From: Aphelenchoides besseyi
Lineage: Eukaryota; Nematoda; Chromadorea; Rhabditida; Aphelenchoididae
DNA length: 64,000 nt
Direction of reading: 5' to 3'
Assembly: GCA_024699855.1 (NCBI GenBank)
Contig: JAMPIQ010000001.1
Span: 9,858,001 to 9,922,000 of the forward strand
Made by a program: the position numbers and the translations under genes. A model generated the notes under the pieces. It made no database searches and was not told the DNA's origin. It saw nothing but the letters and a program-made list of their open reading frames with translations. Positions 12,401-26,200 of this stretch are shown piece after piece. Position 1 is the stretch's first letter. Each line of letters begins with the position of its first letter.

Positions 12401-12882
12401 AGAACGTTTGTGGTGAGGGTGAATTGTGTTTCAATCAGTTGGGCGAATTTTCGTGCATTGCCAACGCTTGTCCAGCAGGTTATCGATTGAAAACCGAAGG
12501 ATCGGAGAGTGCAGATTGTATTCCGACGTGTAAGAATTGTACAAAACCCATGATACACATCTATCTGCTCCCGTTGCCTGCTGGATTGCCGGAAGGAACA
12601 CCGTTAGCACGTTTAGCTGCTCACGACAACCAAGGACGAGTTCTGCGCAATACAACATTCCACGAAGTTCATGGACCGGACACAACAGGAACCTACGAAG
12701 ACGATACCGCGTTAGATGTCGTAACGAAGGACGGACGAGCAACAGTCAATTTGGCCGGACGTCTACCGCCGGGTACCAAACAGCGTCTAAACTTACGATC
12801 GTCTTCGATTTCTCCAGATGGTCATCACAAATACGCAAGCAATTTTCACATCTTTACGGCAATCTCCAAATATCCCTTTTAA
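6500..12882 (+). CDS. him-4: hemicentin, C-terminal part (11 Ig, G2F, 5 EGF, fibulin-type tail)
   Basis: Large basement-membrane/adhesion protein. Exons: 6500-6603, 6651-6831, 6876-7045, 7085-7196, 7238-7349, 7386-7458, 7499-7595, 7638-7859, 7900-7941, 7990-8271, 8308-8573, 8754-8778, 8824-8893, 8940-9004, 9044-9187, 9230-9379, 9418-9865, 9910-10543, 10585-10640, 10684-10742, 10785-11179, 11220-11538, 11581-11793, 11837-12025, 12070-12170, 12215-12338, 12380-12882; about 1,717 codons here. Each Ig domain shows Cys, Trp and a YxC motif and usually begins at a phase-1 exon with PPxI. The nidogen-type G2F barrel starts near 10785. EGF modules begin DIDEC, DVNEC, DLNEC, DVDEC, DIDEC, so they are calcium-binding. 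The end FHIFTAISKYPF is the hemicentin fibulin-type C-terminus. The VWA domain and earlier Ig domains must lie upstream. Intron 11794-11836 uses a GC donor, and the acceptor before 11220 is TTTGAG. Confidence 0.92.
11794..11836 (+). other. GC-AG intron in hemicentin
   Basis: The EGF frame reads NTE-G-SYSC only if the intron begins GCAAAG after GAAG and ends TTTTAG. No GT donor keeps the EGF cysteine spacing. The unspliced frame stops at TAA inside the intron. Confidence 0.75.
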
Positions 12883-13292
12883 TCCTAGTGGTTTTAATTT
12901 AATTGTTTAGTTTGTGAGTAAACTCTATCAGATAATCAGGACCACTAGAAAAGAAGATAGTTTTGTTGAGAATGAGAGTTCACAGCCGACAATCGATTTC
13001 ACGTTGTTTCGAGACAAACAGTCGGATATTCGTTTGAAGATTCATGAGACAAATCAAAGTTGAATTTGTGTTGTTGAACAATCAACGACCAACTAATTTG
13101 CAGTGAATTGGATTCACATTTTCGTTTTAGTTCTCAAAAGCTTTCAATTCAAAGACGAGTGATCGTTTCCACGTTTATTTCACATTTTCAACCGTCAATA
13201 TCGGCTACAACAGAAGAAGAAAAAACGAGGAAATAGAGACAAAAAGCAGCACAGTGAATAAGTACAGAGTTGATTATCACGTTCGACACAAA
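12883..13292. other. convergent intergenic region between hemicentin and polyubiquitin
   Basis: No ORF or RNA gene is seen. TTTATT at 13174-13179 reads AATAAA on the minus strand and is a good poly(A) signal for polyubiquitin. No canonical AATAAA for hemicentin was found on the plus strand. Confidence 0.6.
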
Positions 13293-15518
<2,226 letters not shown>

Positions 15519-17238
15519 GATCTCACTAAAGAATTCGATGCGCGTTGAAGAGCGTTGTGTTGAAGCGAATCAACTGAAAGCAATGAGAATTAATTTACGT
15601 TGAGTTAATAGGTCACTCGTTCAAACGACTAAAACGATCGACTTTTAGGCGACGTATCTTAAGTACCACCGAATCGATGAGTAATCGTTGCGAAAGATTT
15701 CTGGACGTTTCAAAATGTCCCGGCATCGAAATGGATGCAGAAAACCAGTATTTGCGTGCAATGAACAACGAAGTCCACAGACCCAAATGTGTGGAAACCC
15801 AATCGATAAACACGCGGACCACGAAAATAAAACGTCGACTGCTGCCGACCGACGAAGAGCATCGAACTGACGGGAAGGAAGCGAACGGACCGCTTTGGGT
15901 GTCAGGGCGTGTTTGCGCGTTGTGCGTACACACCCAATCGAACAGAAGGACGAGGGGAGTGGCGAGAGATAGAAAAATGACGTTGAGAAAATGCCGACCA
16001 GCGCAACGACATTGATTTCAAAACCCAACGAAAATAGGCCATGACTAAGAATTCAAAATGTGAATACGTTCAAATCAGATCCAAGGCATTAATCCAACGG
16101 TGTTCGCAGCGAAAAAATTAACTTGAAGAGAGGTTTTAATCTATCGCGAACTTTCTACGCCTCTGCTACCACAATAACACACGGTCAATCTCTAGTCGCA
16201 AAGAAGAAGCACGGCAACAAGAATTGTAGGTCAAGATAATCGTCTTTGAGTACGAGACGTTAAGCTGTGAACTTCAAAACGATCGACTAGTCCTCAAAAC
16301 AAACAATTCGCAGGAATCAAATTCAACAACAACTCAACAGCTTAGTTGCTGTCCATCAGACAAAAGCATTTCGCTCTTAACCACAACTCCGAAGCACTTG
16401 ACGAGCCAAAAGGGTCCGGAAGTGAAATAGCGTTTGAATTTCTCTATTTAACGCTTTGCTTCCAATAAGTTTCTTGATTTTCAAAGTTATTGATCAGCAA
16501 AAAAAGGAGTTTCAATGACGTTCCAACGTTTCCATCACAAGAAAATGTGGCGTCCAAGTGTCTAATGACTGGAAAAATCGGTTAGTCAATTTGTCTTGTT
16601 TGAGAAGCAGTTTGCCGTTGGAAGATAATCGACAAGATCGCAATCCCATCAACTGAGGATCACTAAAGTGAACTCCATGAATAAGTTTGGCGTGGTGTTA
16701 CACAGTGGAAAACCCTACAAAACAGCTTGAAATGTTGGAAGTTACTATGGAGAGTGAAATTAAACTTCATATTCAATTGCGGTTGTCAGATGGACAGAAA
16801 AATGTTTGACTAACCACAGCCTCATTTCGATTAAACTTTCGCTTTTTTGCTTTGTATTTCAATAACCGAAGATGTTTGATAGCCGAGTTATTTAACATAA
16901 AGATTTCAAGCAGCATCACAAAGCAACCAAACTTCTAAAATCACACATATATGTAGCATTAAATTTCAGGCACACGAATTCTAGCCGCTAAACGGCATTC
17001 AAATTCACATTTCATCTGAGCTTCGAGCTAAAACCTAAAATGCTTGAAAGAAACATTCAAAGCCTATTTGCTATGTTGTTCTTTACACTAACCATTGAGA
17101 ACCGGGACTTCAATTCGTGGTTTAAATCTAACATTTGAACAGTAGAAACCCTTTCTGACTTATAGTCGATGAAGATATTCGCTATTGAATGTAGTGTCCT
17201 TCAGTTGCTATTAGGCTTTGACTTTCGCCAACGTGAAT
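15519..17238. other. polyubiquitin upstream region, no gene seen
   Basis: This is the presumed promoter and 5'UTR of polyubiquitin (minus strand). Several overlapping short ORFs near 15613-16028 on both strands lack domain or composition support. No RNA gene is recognised before the 5S gene. Confidence 0.5.
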
Positions 17239-17356
17239 GTGTTCGTCCATATCTCGTTGAATGCACGCCATCCCGTCCGATCTGGCAAGTTAAGCAACAA
17301 TGAGCTTGATTAGTACATGGATCGGAGACGTCCTTGGAATCTTGAGTGACGAACGC
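17239..17356 (+). rRNA. 5S ribosomal RNA
   Basis: The 118-nt segment has the conserved 5S core: GTTGAATGCACGCC, CCCGTCCGATCTGGCAAG, TTAAGCAAC and GGATCGGAGACG. The ends pair (GTGTTCGTC at 17239 with GACGAACGC ending at 17356), closing helix I. The internal promoter elements lie within the gene, and a T6 run (17357-17362) follows as RNA polymerase III terminator. It differs from the well-known C. elegans sequence mainly in helix I and in the TGAGCTTGATTAGTACA segment. Only one copy lies in the window, and no linked spliced-leader RNA was recognised. Confidence 0.93.
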
Positions 17357-17362
17357 TTTTTT
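17357..17362 (+). terminator. RNA polymerase III T-run after 5S rRNA
   Basis: Six consecutive T residues immediately follow the 3' end of the 5S gene. Confidence 0.8.
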
Positions 17363-17809
17363 GCCACTATTAAAATCCTTTTAACGTCTTTGGAATGCAA
17401 TAATCATGCAGTTTTCTTGTCATTAAAACGAAATGATCTCAAAGAAGCGAGTTGACTGGTCGAGATGAGTTTGTCCCCACACTCAAATCGTTAACTCTGA
17501 AGTCTAATAAACGACTGCAGCGTTTTTGTTAGTCAAAGTAACAGAGATATCGAGAAGCAATAATGATGCAGATTCATTTTATGTCCTGCTCTCAGCTAAT
17601 ATTTTTTCATTGATACGGAGAATTCGACCGATTCAACGGTACAAAACCAACTTCATTCTTGCGTCTTCAACTAACAACTTCATAATCAACGATCTGAACT
17701 TCTCTTTTTTTGGAAACATGATATTGAAAATTGCCCGATTCTAATTTGCTTCAAATTCTGCTATTTTGTGCATGTATAGCAGTTTATTCGTTATATTGAA
17801 CGATTAAAA
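17363..17809. other. intergenic, nothing recognised
   Basis: AT-rich sequence between the 5S gene and the 3' end of the minus-strand gene. One 72-codon ORF (17526-17744) lacks any support. Confidence 0.5.
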
Positions 17810-19378
17810 CTATGAAGCGAAGTTGGCGACAGGTTTCATTAATTCCAATCGAGCAACGAACAGATTCGTGAATGACGCTTGATCGTATGTTTGAACGATT
17901 CGCTTATCTTTGATTGATCCATGAGACTCATTGAACGGAGGAGGTAGACAAACGACGCGAGCATTTCGTGACGCGTTTTCAGTACACAAATCGACTAGAG
18001 AGCTTAGAGATAATTGGGCGTCTTCGATGGATGGTCGTTGATCTTCTTCAGTTCGACTTATTTGTGCGATTAGACCATCGAATGCAATAGCGATTATTTG
18101 GACCGTTGAAGCAAAAACAAATTTTTGCATTCGAACTAACGCAGCGTTTGGATTTGCGAATGACAAATGAGTGATGAGATGCCTTGTTTCCTCAGTTGAG
18201 AACGAGTCGTAGATATGTTGTGCGGAGTTGTCGCCAATGAAAACGAAGGGCGAGTCAACGAAAACGGATGCGTCATAGAAAATCTAAATGCAACTATATA
18301 AACATCGTAACTTGAAGCCTTACTTGAGCTCTTTGTAGTTCAAATGAACGTTTCCACATGTTTTGATGCTTCGGGTTTTCGAAGATCGGATTCGGATTTA
18401 CGGCTTCCAATCCGGTGTCTTGAGTTTGTTGACGAAGTACGGAACATCGGAACAGAAACCGTCGTATCGATGCATCAACATCTTCCGCAAAAACCGCCGC
18501 ATCAGAATCCTCGGGCAAGTCGGCCGTGACGTTACGACAATGACCAAACCACACGACCGGCTCGTTTCCCGGTTGAGCAGCACAAATTGCTGAACACAAA
18601 CGAAGTAAAGTTTTTGTGCTCAACGGTTGTCGTAAGATGGCAAGACACAACGCAGTTTTTCGTATCGTCTTTAATTCCAATGCTTGAGCTTCGGAATTGG
18701 AGCGAAACTGCAGAGACAGATCGGACAAATGCAAACAAACGCACGAAGAATGCAAATCGGAAGACGTAGAACAGCACGGATAGTCGATGGACAGCAGATT
18801 GTCTAAAGCAAATGAATGAAATAAAGAAAATTGTAAGCGACCTTCAAGAATTTCCTTTGGACCAACGAGATACGAAGACTGTTCCTCAAACTCGTCTGTT
18901 TCCGTTTTTAGTTGATTTAGAAGCTCAGACACTAAACATCAAATGAAAGTTCGATTTAAACGGACAACTCACTTCCAACATCTTTCCACGATGCTTGTTC
19001 GACAGGATCGGCCGTTGAAGTTGCTGCCGATTCTTTCGATTTCGCTCGTTGATATCTCAGTCGATCACGTTGACGATGTAACTCTCTTTCTTCGGCGGTC
19101 ATATCTCCACGTGCCGGTCGTTTCTTCATATTCAAATCGTTTTTACGCTCATGATACCGCAATCTTTCACGTCGTCTTCTCTCCAATCGAACCGCTTCGG
19201 GCAACTCGCCGCGACTCAAACGAACCTTCGTTTTCTGAGCTCCAGTAGTCGCACGAGCATTCTGAGTCGAAGCGACGATCTGACTCAGATTCTGAAGTCA
19301 AAGTGAATAAAAGAAATGGGATTAAAAACTCACGTTCTTGTTTCGAAGTTCAAGAAGCGCACGTTGTCGTTCAGTCAT
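17810..19378 (-). CDS. unrecognised 468-aa protein with a basic N-terminal region
   Basis: Five exons: 19378-19334, 19291-18973, 18931-18842, 18802-18324 and 18283-17810; frame and phase close throughout, with TAG at 17810-17812. The protein starts [15 protein letters not shown] and is strongly basic over roughly residues 35-90, with two similar stretches ([13 protein letters not shown] and [12 protein letters not shown]). The rest looks globular and mixed alpha/beta, with several Cys. I do not recognise the family. The basic repeats could bind nucleic acid or an importin, but that is a guess. The start codon lies 230 bp from the divergently transcribed cohesin gene, so the two probably share a promoter. 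Consistent exon composition and intron size make a real gene likely. Confidence 0.75.
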
Positions 19379-19608
19379 TTCGGTTCATTTGTCTATTGGA
19401 AGAAAAAGGAATTTTCAAGGAAAAGAGCGCAGCACATTTCCTTCACTCGTCCTTCGCGTGGTGCGTCAGCGGTCAGAGTCCCGACCGTGCGTCTCTCGCC
19501 GCTGCGTGTCGAGTGCTTGCGGTTTTCGGCTACGCTGTCGCTTTCTCTTGCTCTTTCTCGGGAATCGGCAATTTGCCAAAATTTCCAATTTCGTTTTTCA
19601 GCGTGATC
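19379..19608. promoter_or_regulatory. shared divergent promoter region
   Basis: Only 230 bp separate the start codon of the minus-strand unknown gene from that of the cohesin gene, so both promoters must overlap here. Direct evidence is limited to the spacing and the TTTTTCAG acceptor at 19594-19601. Confidence 0.5.
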
Positions 19609-21718
19609 ATGTTCTACGCTCAGTTCGTTTTGGCCAAAAAAGGGCCACTGTCGAAGATCTGGTTAGCCGCTCATTGGGAACGTAAACTTTCGAAGGCACA
19701 GATCTTCGAGACCGATGTTCAGAGCGCCGTGGACGAGATCATTAGACCAAAAGTGAGTGTCAATTGAAGTTTTTGGAGCTTTCGGGTTTCAGCAAAAAAT
19801 GTCACTGCGAACAACCGGACATTTGCTTCTGGGTGTCGTGCGAATTTACTCCAAGAAAGCAAAGTACGTGCTCGCCGATTGCAATGAAGCTTTCATTAAA
19901 ATCAAGATGGCATTTCGACCGGGAACCGGCGAGATTCAATTGGTCGACAAAAGAGATCGCAACAACTCCGAAGTGGATGTGAGTGTTTTTCCTTTCTGAT
20001 TTGTCTATTTTGCTTCTTAGATTCTGGATGATTTGGATACCGTGATGCCCGATCTTTCGGACTACGACTTCGCTCCCGGACCGTTGCAAATTCAGCAGAG
20101 TAGAATCGACGACATCACGTTGCAAGAAGACAACTTCGACACACGATCTCTTCGTGATCACAACTTTCTGAACGACGACATGAACGATTTTGAGTGCGAG
20201 TCGAATTTCGACGAAGAATTCGAGAGAACTCGTCGAAACTTCGAAGCATTCCAACAAACTTCTCAAGGTTGGTCTCGAGCTTGTTATCGTTTATTCGCGA
20301 ATTTAGATCAAATTGAAGCTGCTCGTCGTTCGGTTTCCTACTTGGACGACGGAGAGTCGATCGCACAAACGTTGCCCGGTTCCGACAAATTCGACGACGA
20401 CGATTTTCCGATGGGTGGCGGAGAAGAGGAGTTCGAACAGCAACTGAACAGTCTGATGAACAATCACGACGAGCTCATGGAAACGGACGAGAACAATCAA
20501 CCAACTGCTGTGCCGGATCAGGGGCATAAAGCGGGTGTCAGCTCGTCTCCAGTTCAATCGGAAAGAGCAGTCGGAAGACCCAAACGACGTCGAAAGCTGA
20601 TCGTCGACGAGAACACAACGATTAGCGGCGATGAAATGAAACTGAACATGTCGGACTACAGGTAAGAAAAAAGACAAACAACCGAAGGAAAAAGTTGGTT
20701 TAGCGACACCATCCAACCACTCGATTTAGCACCACCAACCAAACGACTCATGAAACTGAAAGAAACGGGACTTGCCGAACGAATCTTCAATCTTCCTGCC
20801 ACTGATCTCCACGTCAATCACTCCTTTCTACAGGTGGATCGAAGCCAAGCGAATCGAATTCAAGTTCTCGTTTCAGTTCTATCAATCGCATTTAATTCCA
20901 CAGACCAAAAATCATGGCGGCGGATTGACAGCCGAAGATATCCGACGATCACTGAACATGAACGATAACATCGATGAAGATTTGGAAAATGTAAGTGAGA
21001 AATTCAAGAAAAATCGAAAGTCCCCCGAAAATTCGGTTAATCTTTTGGTCCACTTGTTGCGAACAAGCGACTTTTGTTTCGCGATTATCCACGACATGTG
21101 CGGTCAAGCATAAGGTCGTCTAATTTTGCCCATGCTAATTAACGGATCAGTGAGTTTTCGAAATTCCAGGACGATCCCAACCATCTGGATTTGAGCGGTG
21201 ATCCTCTACAGGAAGAAGACTTCGACAATCATCAACCGGCCGACGAGGTCGAAGAAGCTCAACAAGCGGAACAGAACGGTGTGGAGAACGGTGTTGAAGA
21301 GCGCAGAAGTAAACGTCGAAATGCTCAACACGTGAGATATTTTGACACAAACCAAATTCATCTTCTTGTTTAGAAACCCGAAGAGACAGAAGAGGTCGCT
21401 GAAGATTCTGAAGAAGAAGAAGATGAGCACGTGTTTAGTAAAAGGACGTTAAACATTCTTCATTCGATCTCATCTAGACTACGCGTCAACGATAACCAGG
21501 TATGTGGTGAACAAAAACAAGCGAGTACTCGCGTGCTTCAGATCGTTCTCGATGATCTTCTAACCAAGGGATCAACGAACAAATCGGCTGCACAGAAATT
21601 CTATGCTCTTCTGGAGCTACACAAAAGTCAAGCTATTCGAATAGATCAAAACGAACCCTACGGTCCGATCGTAATCCAACCCGGAGCCCAGTTGGACGAG
21701 CTGTCAGGACAGCAATAA
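19609..21718 (+). CDS. scc-1: RAD21/SCC1 kleisin subunit of cohesin
   Basis: The kleisin closes the SMC1-SMC3 cohesin ring and is cut by separase at anaphase. Exons: 19609-19752, 19793-19978, 20021-20661, 20704-20833, 20877-20990, 21170-21331, 21374-21499 and 21542-21718, giving 559 aa. The N-terminal SMC3-binding domain is clear ([20 protein letters not shown], then [18 protein letters not shown]). The middle is acidic and carries [14 protein letters not shown], a conserved Rad21 segment. The C-terminal winged helix that binds SMC1 is present ([11 protein letters not shown] and [14 protein letters not shown]). A TTTTTCAG acceptor just before ATG suggests a 5'UTR intron or spliced leader. Typical length for the somewhat compact nematode proteins. 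Confidence 0.95.
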
Positions 21719-22183
21719 CCAAATTTCTGTATTCTATTACCTCTGTATTTATTTCCCACGTTTGAGTCAACAAATTTATCTTTTTAAGCCAAAACTTAAC
21801 GCCTTAAGAACGTTTATTCGCTCATCTAAACATTAGCGAGTTGTTTCGCTAATTGTCGGTGTTATGGAAAAAAATAAACGAATAGAATCTAAATCGATTC
21901 GAATTCCATGGTCCCTGAACTTTAAATCCGCTGCAATCCGAGACTCTCGACAGTTGGTCAGCGAAGCGCGTCGGAATGACGAGCAAATTGCTCGAACAGC
22001 GTGATGCCAAATCGTGTTGTGTGGAATTCGAGAAACCGAAAATTAGCTCCCGACTAGCCAATTACACGGCACAACAAGTGACTGAGCCATCTGTGTAATT
22101 AGTCAAACCGAAGTTCACGATTAACACTATGCCAAGTACTTTTATTAAACAACCTAACAATCAAAAGACAACAAGAATAATTT
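21719..22183. other. 3' regions of cohesin and NDUFAF4-like genes
   Basis: Convergent intergenic stretch. TTTATT at 22141-22146 gives AATAAA on the minus strand for the NDUFAF4-like gene. An AATAAA near 21870 (plus strand) may serve the cohesin gene. No gene is seen. Confidence 0.5.
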
Positions 22184-23287
22184 TCAACCACCGTTCGCCG
22201 ATTTAAACTTTTCTTCTTTCTCGCTTTCAATTTGTTCCTAAACATCGAAATAACGAAATGTTTTAACGAAACAAACAAACCGCATTGGTGTTGTTCAGCA
22301 ACTTTTCCAGCCGTTTAGCCTCCACAACTCTGCGTCTTTCGTATTCCTCCACAAACTGTTTCTTCTCCTGATCATCCATCTAAATCGGGAGATTAGCAAT
22401 TGGCATACGAACTAACATGTTCGATTGGACTCCCAGTGGGCAACGCGACATTAGAGTTCCCATGGAAAAGGGCCTTGACTTCGGCACTCATGTCCTGCAG
22501 ATCCAGGTCTGTATCACCGCGATTGTTCATGTATTCGCTCAAAATCTTCAGATCTTCGTTAGAAACAACCTAAACACTCAGGGTTACAAAGTCGGCAGCC
22601 CAACTTACTTGCTGTTTATCTCTAATAACAAACGGACGATAGAACTCGAACAGTAACTCTGCATCTTCTTTCGAAATTCTTTTCGTTGCCTGAAACAACA
22701 ATTTGAAGCGAATTGAAAATTCTCACTGACCGGATGTGATTCCAAGGTTCTTTGGGCGTTGACAGTGTTCTCTCCGTTCAACTCGATTTCCATTTTTGCC
22801 TGCAGCAGCTCCATGACTTCTCTGAACATCAGTTTGCCCTTTTCCATTTTCTCCAGCGGCGGTTCGTAGAATCCGTATTCGTATTTGGGATCATTGCGAT
22901 GTTCCGATTCGGATTCCCGAGTTGGCAGTATACTGAAGAAGCCAAATGAAAGGAAATTGAAGTAGTTGAACAAACCGATTTGATTTTGTTGGCTCCGGCG
23001 GATCGTAAGATCGAATTTTGATCTGGTTCACGTTGGCAATGAGATTTTCGTCTATTCGATGAACTTTCTAAAAGGCAATCAGAAATCGAAAAGTAATGAA
23101 AACTCACTTCTTTGATTTCCTTATCCTTCTGCGCCTCCTGGAAACGTTTCTCTTCGGTCGGATGTTTCGGCGCCAGAATCTTTTCGCCTCTGGAGATCTT
23201 GTCGGCTTTGATTAGCGTTTTGGCGCGATTGATGGCCGTTAATGTGTCGCCAATCACTGGGCTCAACAGCTTCTTGATGATGCCCAT
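22184..23287 (-). CDS. NDUFAF4-like mitochondrial complex I assembly factor
   Basis: Exons: 23287-23108, 23067-22976, 22932-22731, 22689-22609, 22569-22417, 22379-22281 and 22237-22184, giving 286 aa; all junctions close. Residues 20-45 (RAKTLIKADKISRGEKILAP then KHPT) resemble the N-terminal RAE...APRHPS motif of NDUFAF4. The central EKGKLMFREVMELL matches its PKGK-containing helix, and LLFEFYRPFVI matches LLKYFVTFEV. The vertebrate protein is about 175 aa, so the last ~100 residues, charged and helical (QEKKQFVEEYERRR), are an extension. The role in early complex I assembly is inferred from this motif-level similarity only; a search should confirm it. Confidence 0.6.
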
Positions 23288-26200
23288 GGCGACTCGAAAC
23301 TTCCGACAAAAACAAACGAATTCGAAGGCCGACGACTCGGAATGTTCGGCTTATCGATTCGACGATTCGAGAGCTCAGTTCCGTTGGCCGGAGCATTCAG
23401 AGAACCTGTGGTTACAGTAACAATTGGGTTTCTCGGATTTCTAGTCGGCACGTTTTTTGGTTCGTATTGTCGATTCCCGCAGAGGGACAAATTACTTGCG
23501 GTCGGTTTGGCTTTTACGGCCGAGATTCCCGAAATGACCCATCGGTCTTTTGTCTTCCCATTCGGCGACCTTGTTTTCAATCAAAACGCTCCGGAATACG
23601 ATCTGTTGGGTCGCGCTGATTAAAATATTGTTGCCCTTTACGTAAAAGCAAACACGATCGCTGTTTGAGAAGTGAGTCGCCAAGGACACGCGGCTAATTA
23701 GCAACGGAAATCCAACGGTTCTTTTCGGCGTCTTTTGTGTTTGTTTTGGGCGCGTTACGTGGTTGTCATTTTGACTTTGGCGCGCGGTTGATGAATCAGA
23801 AAACAGAACGGAAATTGCATAATTGGCAGACAAAAGACATCACTAACAGTCCGAACGGCACGTGGAGGCTCGAAGTCAATATCTTGGATCGGTCGAGTTC
23901 CCACTTGCCGACATTCGAAGTCCCGATCCCGCGAGAGGGCACATGAGAACGACATTTCGATTTATGATTGTGAGTAATGAGTTACCGCGATTGTTTGTCG
24001 AGAAAACGTAAATCCGCGAGTAGAGCATCTGCATAATCGCACAGCAAACAGCTGTGGAAGTTGTGCAACTGCAAGGTCGTTAATTTGAAACTGTGGATTT
24101 GTATCGAAAATCGTAACATTTGCAATACCCGTGATTCATTTTACTCGCTTTTCAGATCACAGCGTACGGTCGTTCCTTTTGATTCCCGAGCACAAAAGAC
24201 GTGAGAATTCGAATCGTCGATGATCAATCTGCGGTTTCTGTACGGTAACCGAAATTTGGGGATTGTTTTTTCGAAGCATTAAAATTTGCTGCGGCTCATT
24301 CGTTTCGCCACATCCTCCTGACATTGAACTGCTTTTTCATGGCGCCGTTTTGTCTATCGGCGTTAAGGGTCAGAATTTTTCTTATGGGAAAGTTATGAGC
24401 GTGAAGGCGATTCGCGTTTCCAGACCAAACGGCGTTTCTCTGCTTTGCACTCCCGAGAGCACGCTAATTGCCAATTAGCCTACGGTGGTTTCCGTTAATT
24501 GAACTCAATCACGGCAGTGAGTCACTTTACACAAGCAATTAGTTTCGTCTGTCGCGTGTTCTGGAACTCGAAGTTGCGATCTTTAGCGGGAAACTACAAG
24601 TTGTTTCGATTTAGGTCGTTTCGCTAATCTCCTCGTAATAACTCATTGCCTCGGACTGCAGGTGTTTTCCGGGGTCAATGTAATAAATCACGCGATTTCA
24701 TCGTAAAAATGTGCACGAAATGTTGACCTTTTTGGACCACGGCCACCGTAGCTTTTGGAAACAATGGAAAGCAAATTGCTCTTTCTAATCCACCGCTTTA
24801 CACCGCACCTTAGCGGTCATCTTGACCGCCACTTGTCCGCCATTGTGTTGGCGGTCGTTTGATGTAAACGCGCATGTAATTAGCGGTCCCAACAAGTGGA
24901 TCAAATTTGCCGTTTAATCCGCTTTTCCTGTTGCCGCCTGCGGCTTCTGATTCGCTGTGGGAGTTTGCGGAGTTGGCCTCAAGAACTCGACGGTGTTCCC
25001 GCAGCGAAATCCGTCAACGAAAATAGACACCGAGTCACGAAATCCACTGACGTACAAGTTACCGTACGGTTGCACTTTTGGGTCTATGTTACGGTAGAAA
25101 GCTCTTAGCTGATTAGAAAACATCGAAGAATAGCGATTGTCCTCGACGTCGAAAGTGTGTGAAGAAGTTGAACGATTGCAAGTCGATTAAGCGCGTCCAT
25201 TAGACTCAACAGCTTGTGCACTTGAGTGGAGGATGTGCACGTGTTTTTGGAGTAATTGTCGGGTTTCCCTCGATCGTTCGAACCGTCCTTCAAAACGCAA
25301 ATAAAAATCTTAAGGTCGAAATTCGGATTTTGATACACTTGTTTGCCTTTCCGGGCGTTTAAACCGATTTTTGAAGTGTCCGTGGAGGTCGACGAGGATC
25401 CCGAAGACGGCAATTAAAAGCGATGATTCACGCGGGATTTGAGGTCTCTGACTCACCCCAATTTTCATTTGCGGATTATGACGACGAACTTCGTGCCGAT
25501 CGAAATGATTTGTTATTCTCGAATTCTAATCAGAATAAGTGGCTTCTTTCATTCCGGCGCACTTGTTTTCTTGCGGCGCAGACGGTTCGTTTTAATCAAA
25601 TTAGCCGGCGGTTATGAAAACCCGAGAATTCTCCAACAACTTCTTCCACCAACCATATGGTCGAGAGGCACTTGAAGGCGTTGCGTGTGGCCCCCGATTC
25701 TGCCATCCGCGACATTTAAATCGCATTTCGAGCGCAATTTTCGTGTGCGTTCAGCCGCGTCGCGCGAATCCGATTTGTCGTTTTCTGGCAGATTATTTGC
25801 GACCGGAACTCACTTCCCATTTTTGATTGTTTGCGGAGTAATCAGTCAAACAGAAACACGCAAACAGTCACCAGGTTAATTATGTTCATTGGAAGGAAAT
25901 CGCTGGCAAAGTGGTCGCGGAACTGTTGATCTTGGGTACGGAGGTTGTGAGCTATGGTGGAGCGGAAGTGAACTGAAGGAACGTTCTTCTGGCTTCGGTT
26001 CTAATCTATGGGACTATTAGGTGGATAGTTGAGTGTTGATGAGTTCGAACGAACAGTTTAATTCAGATCTCGTGGACAGAGTTTGAGGAGAATGCAAAGT
26101 TGTGTACTTTTATTGTCGAAAACTGTGGTTTTTCGCTCCGAAGGCCTGTGGGAGAGTACTAACACTCACCGAATGCTTAGCACACAAAATTTTTATTTTC

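Noticed and set aside
15613..16028. Several 60-127 codon ORFs upstream of polyubiquitin.
   Set aside because: They overlap in three frames on both strands and lie in the promoter region.
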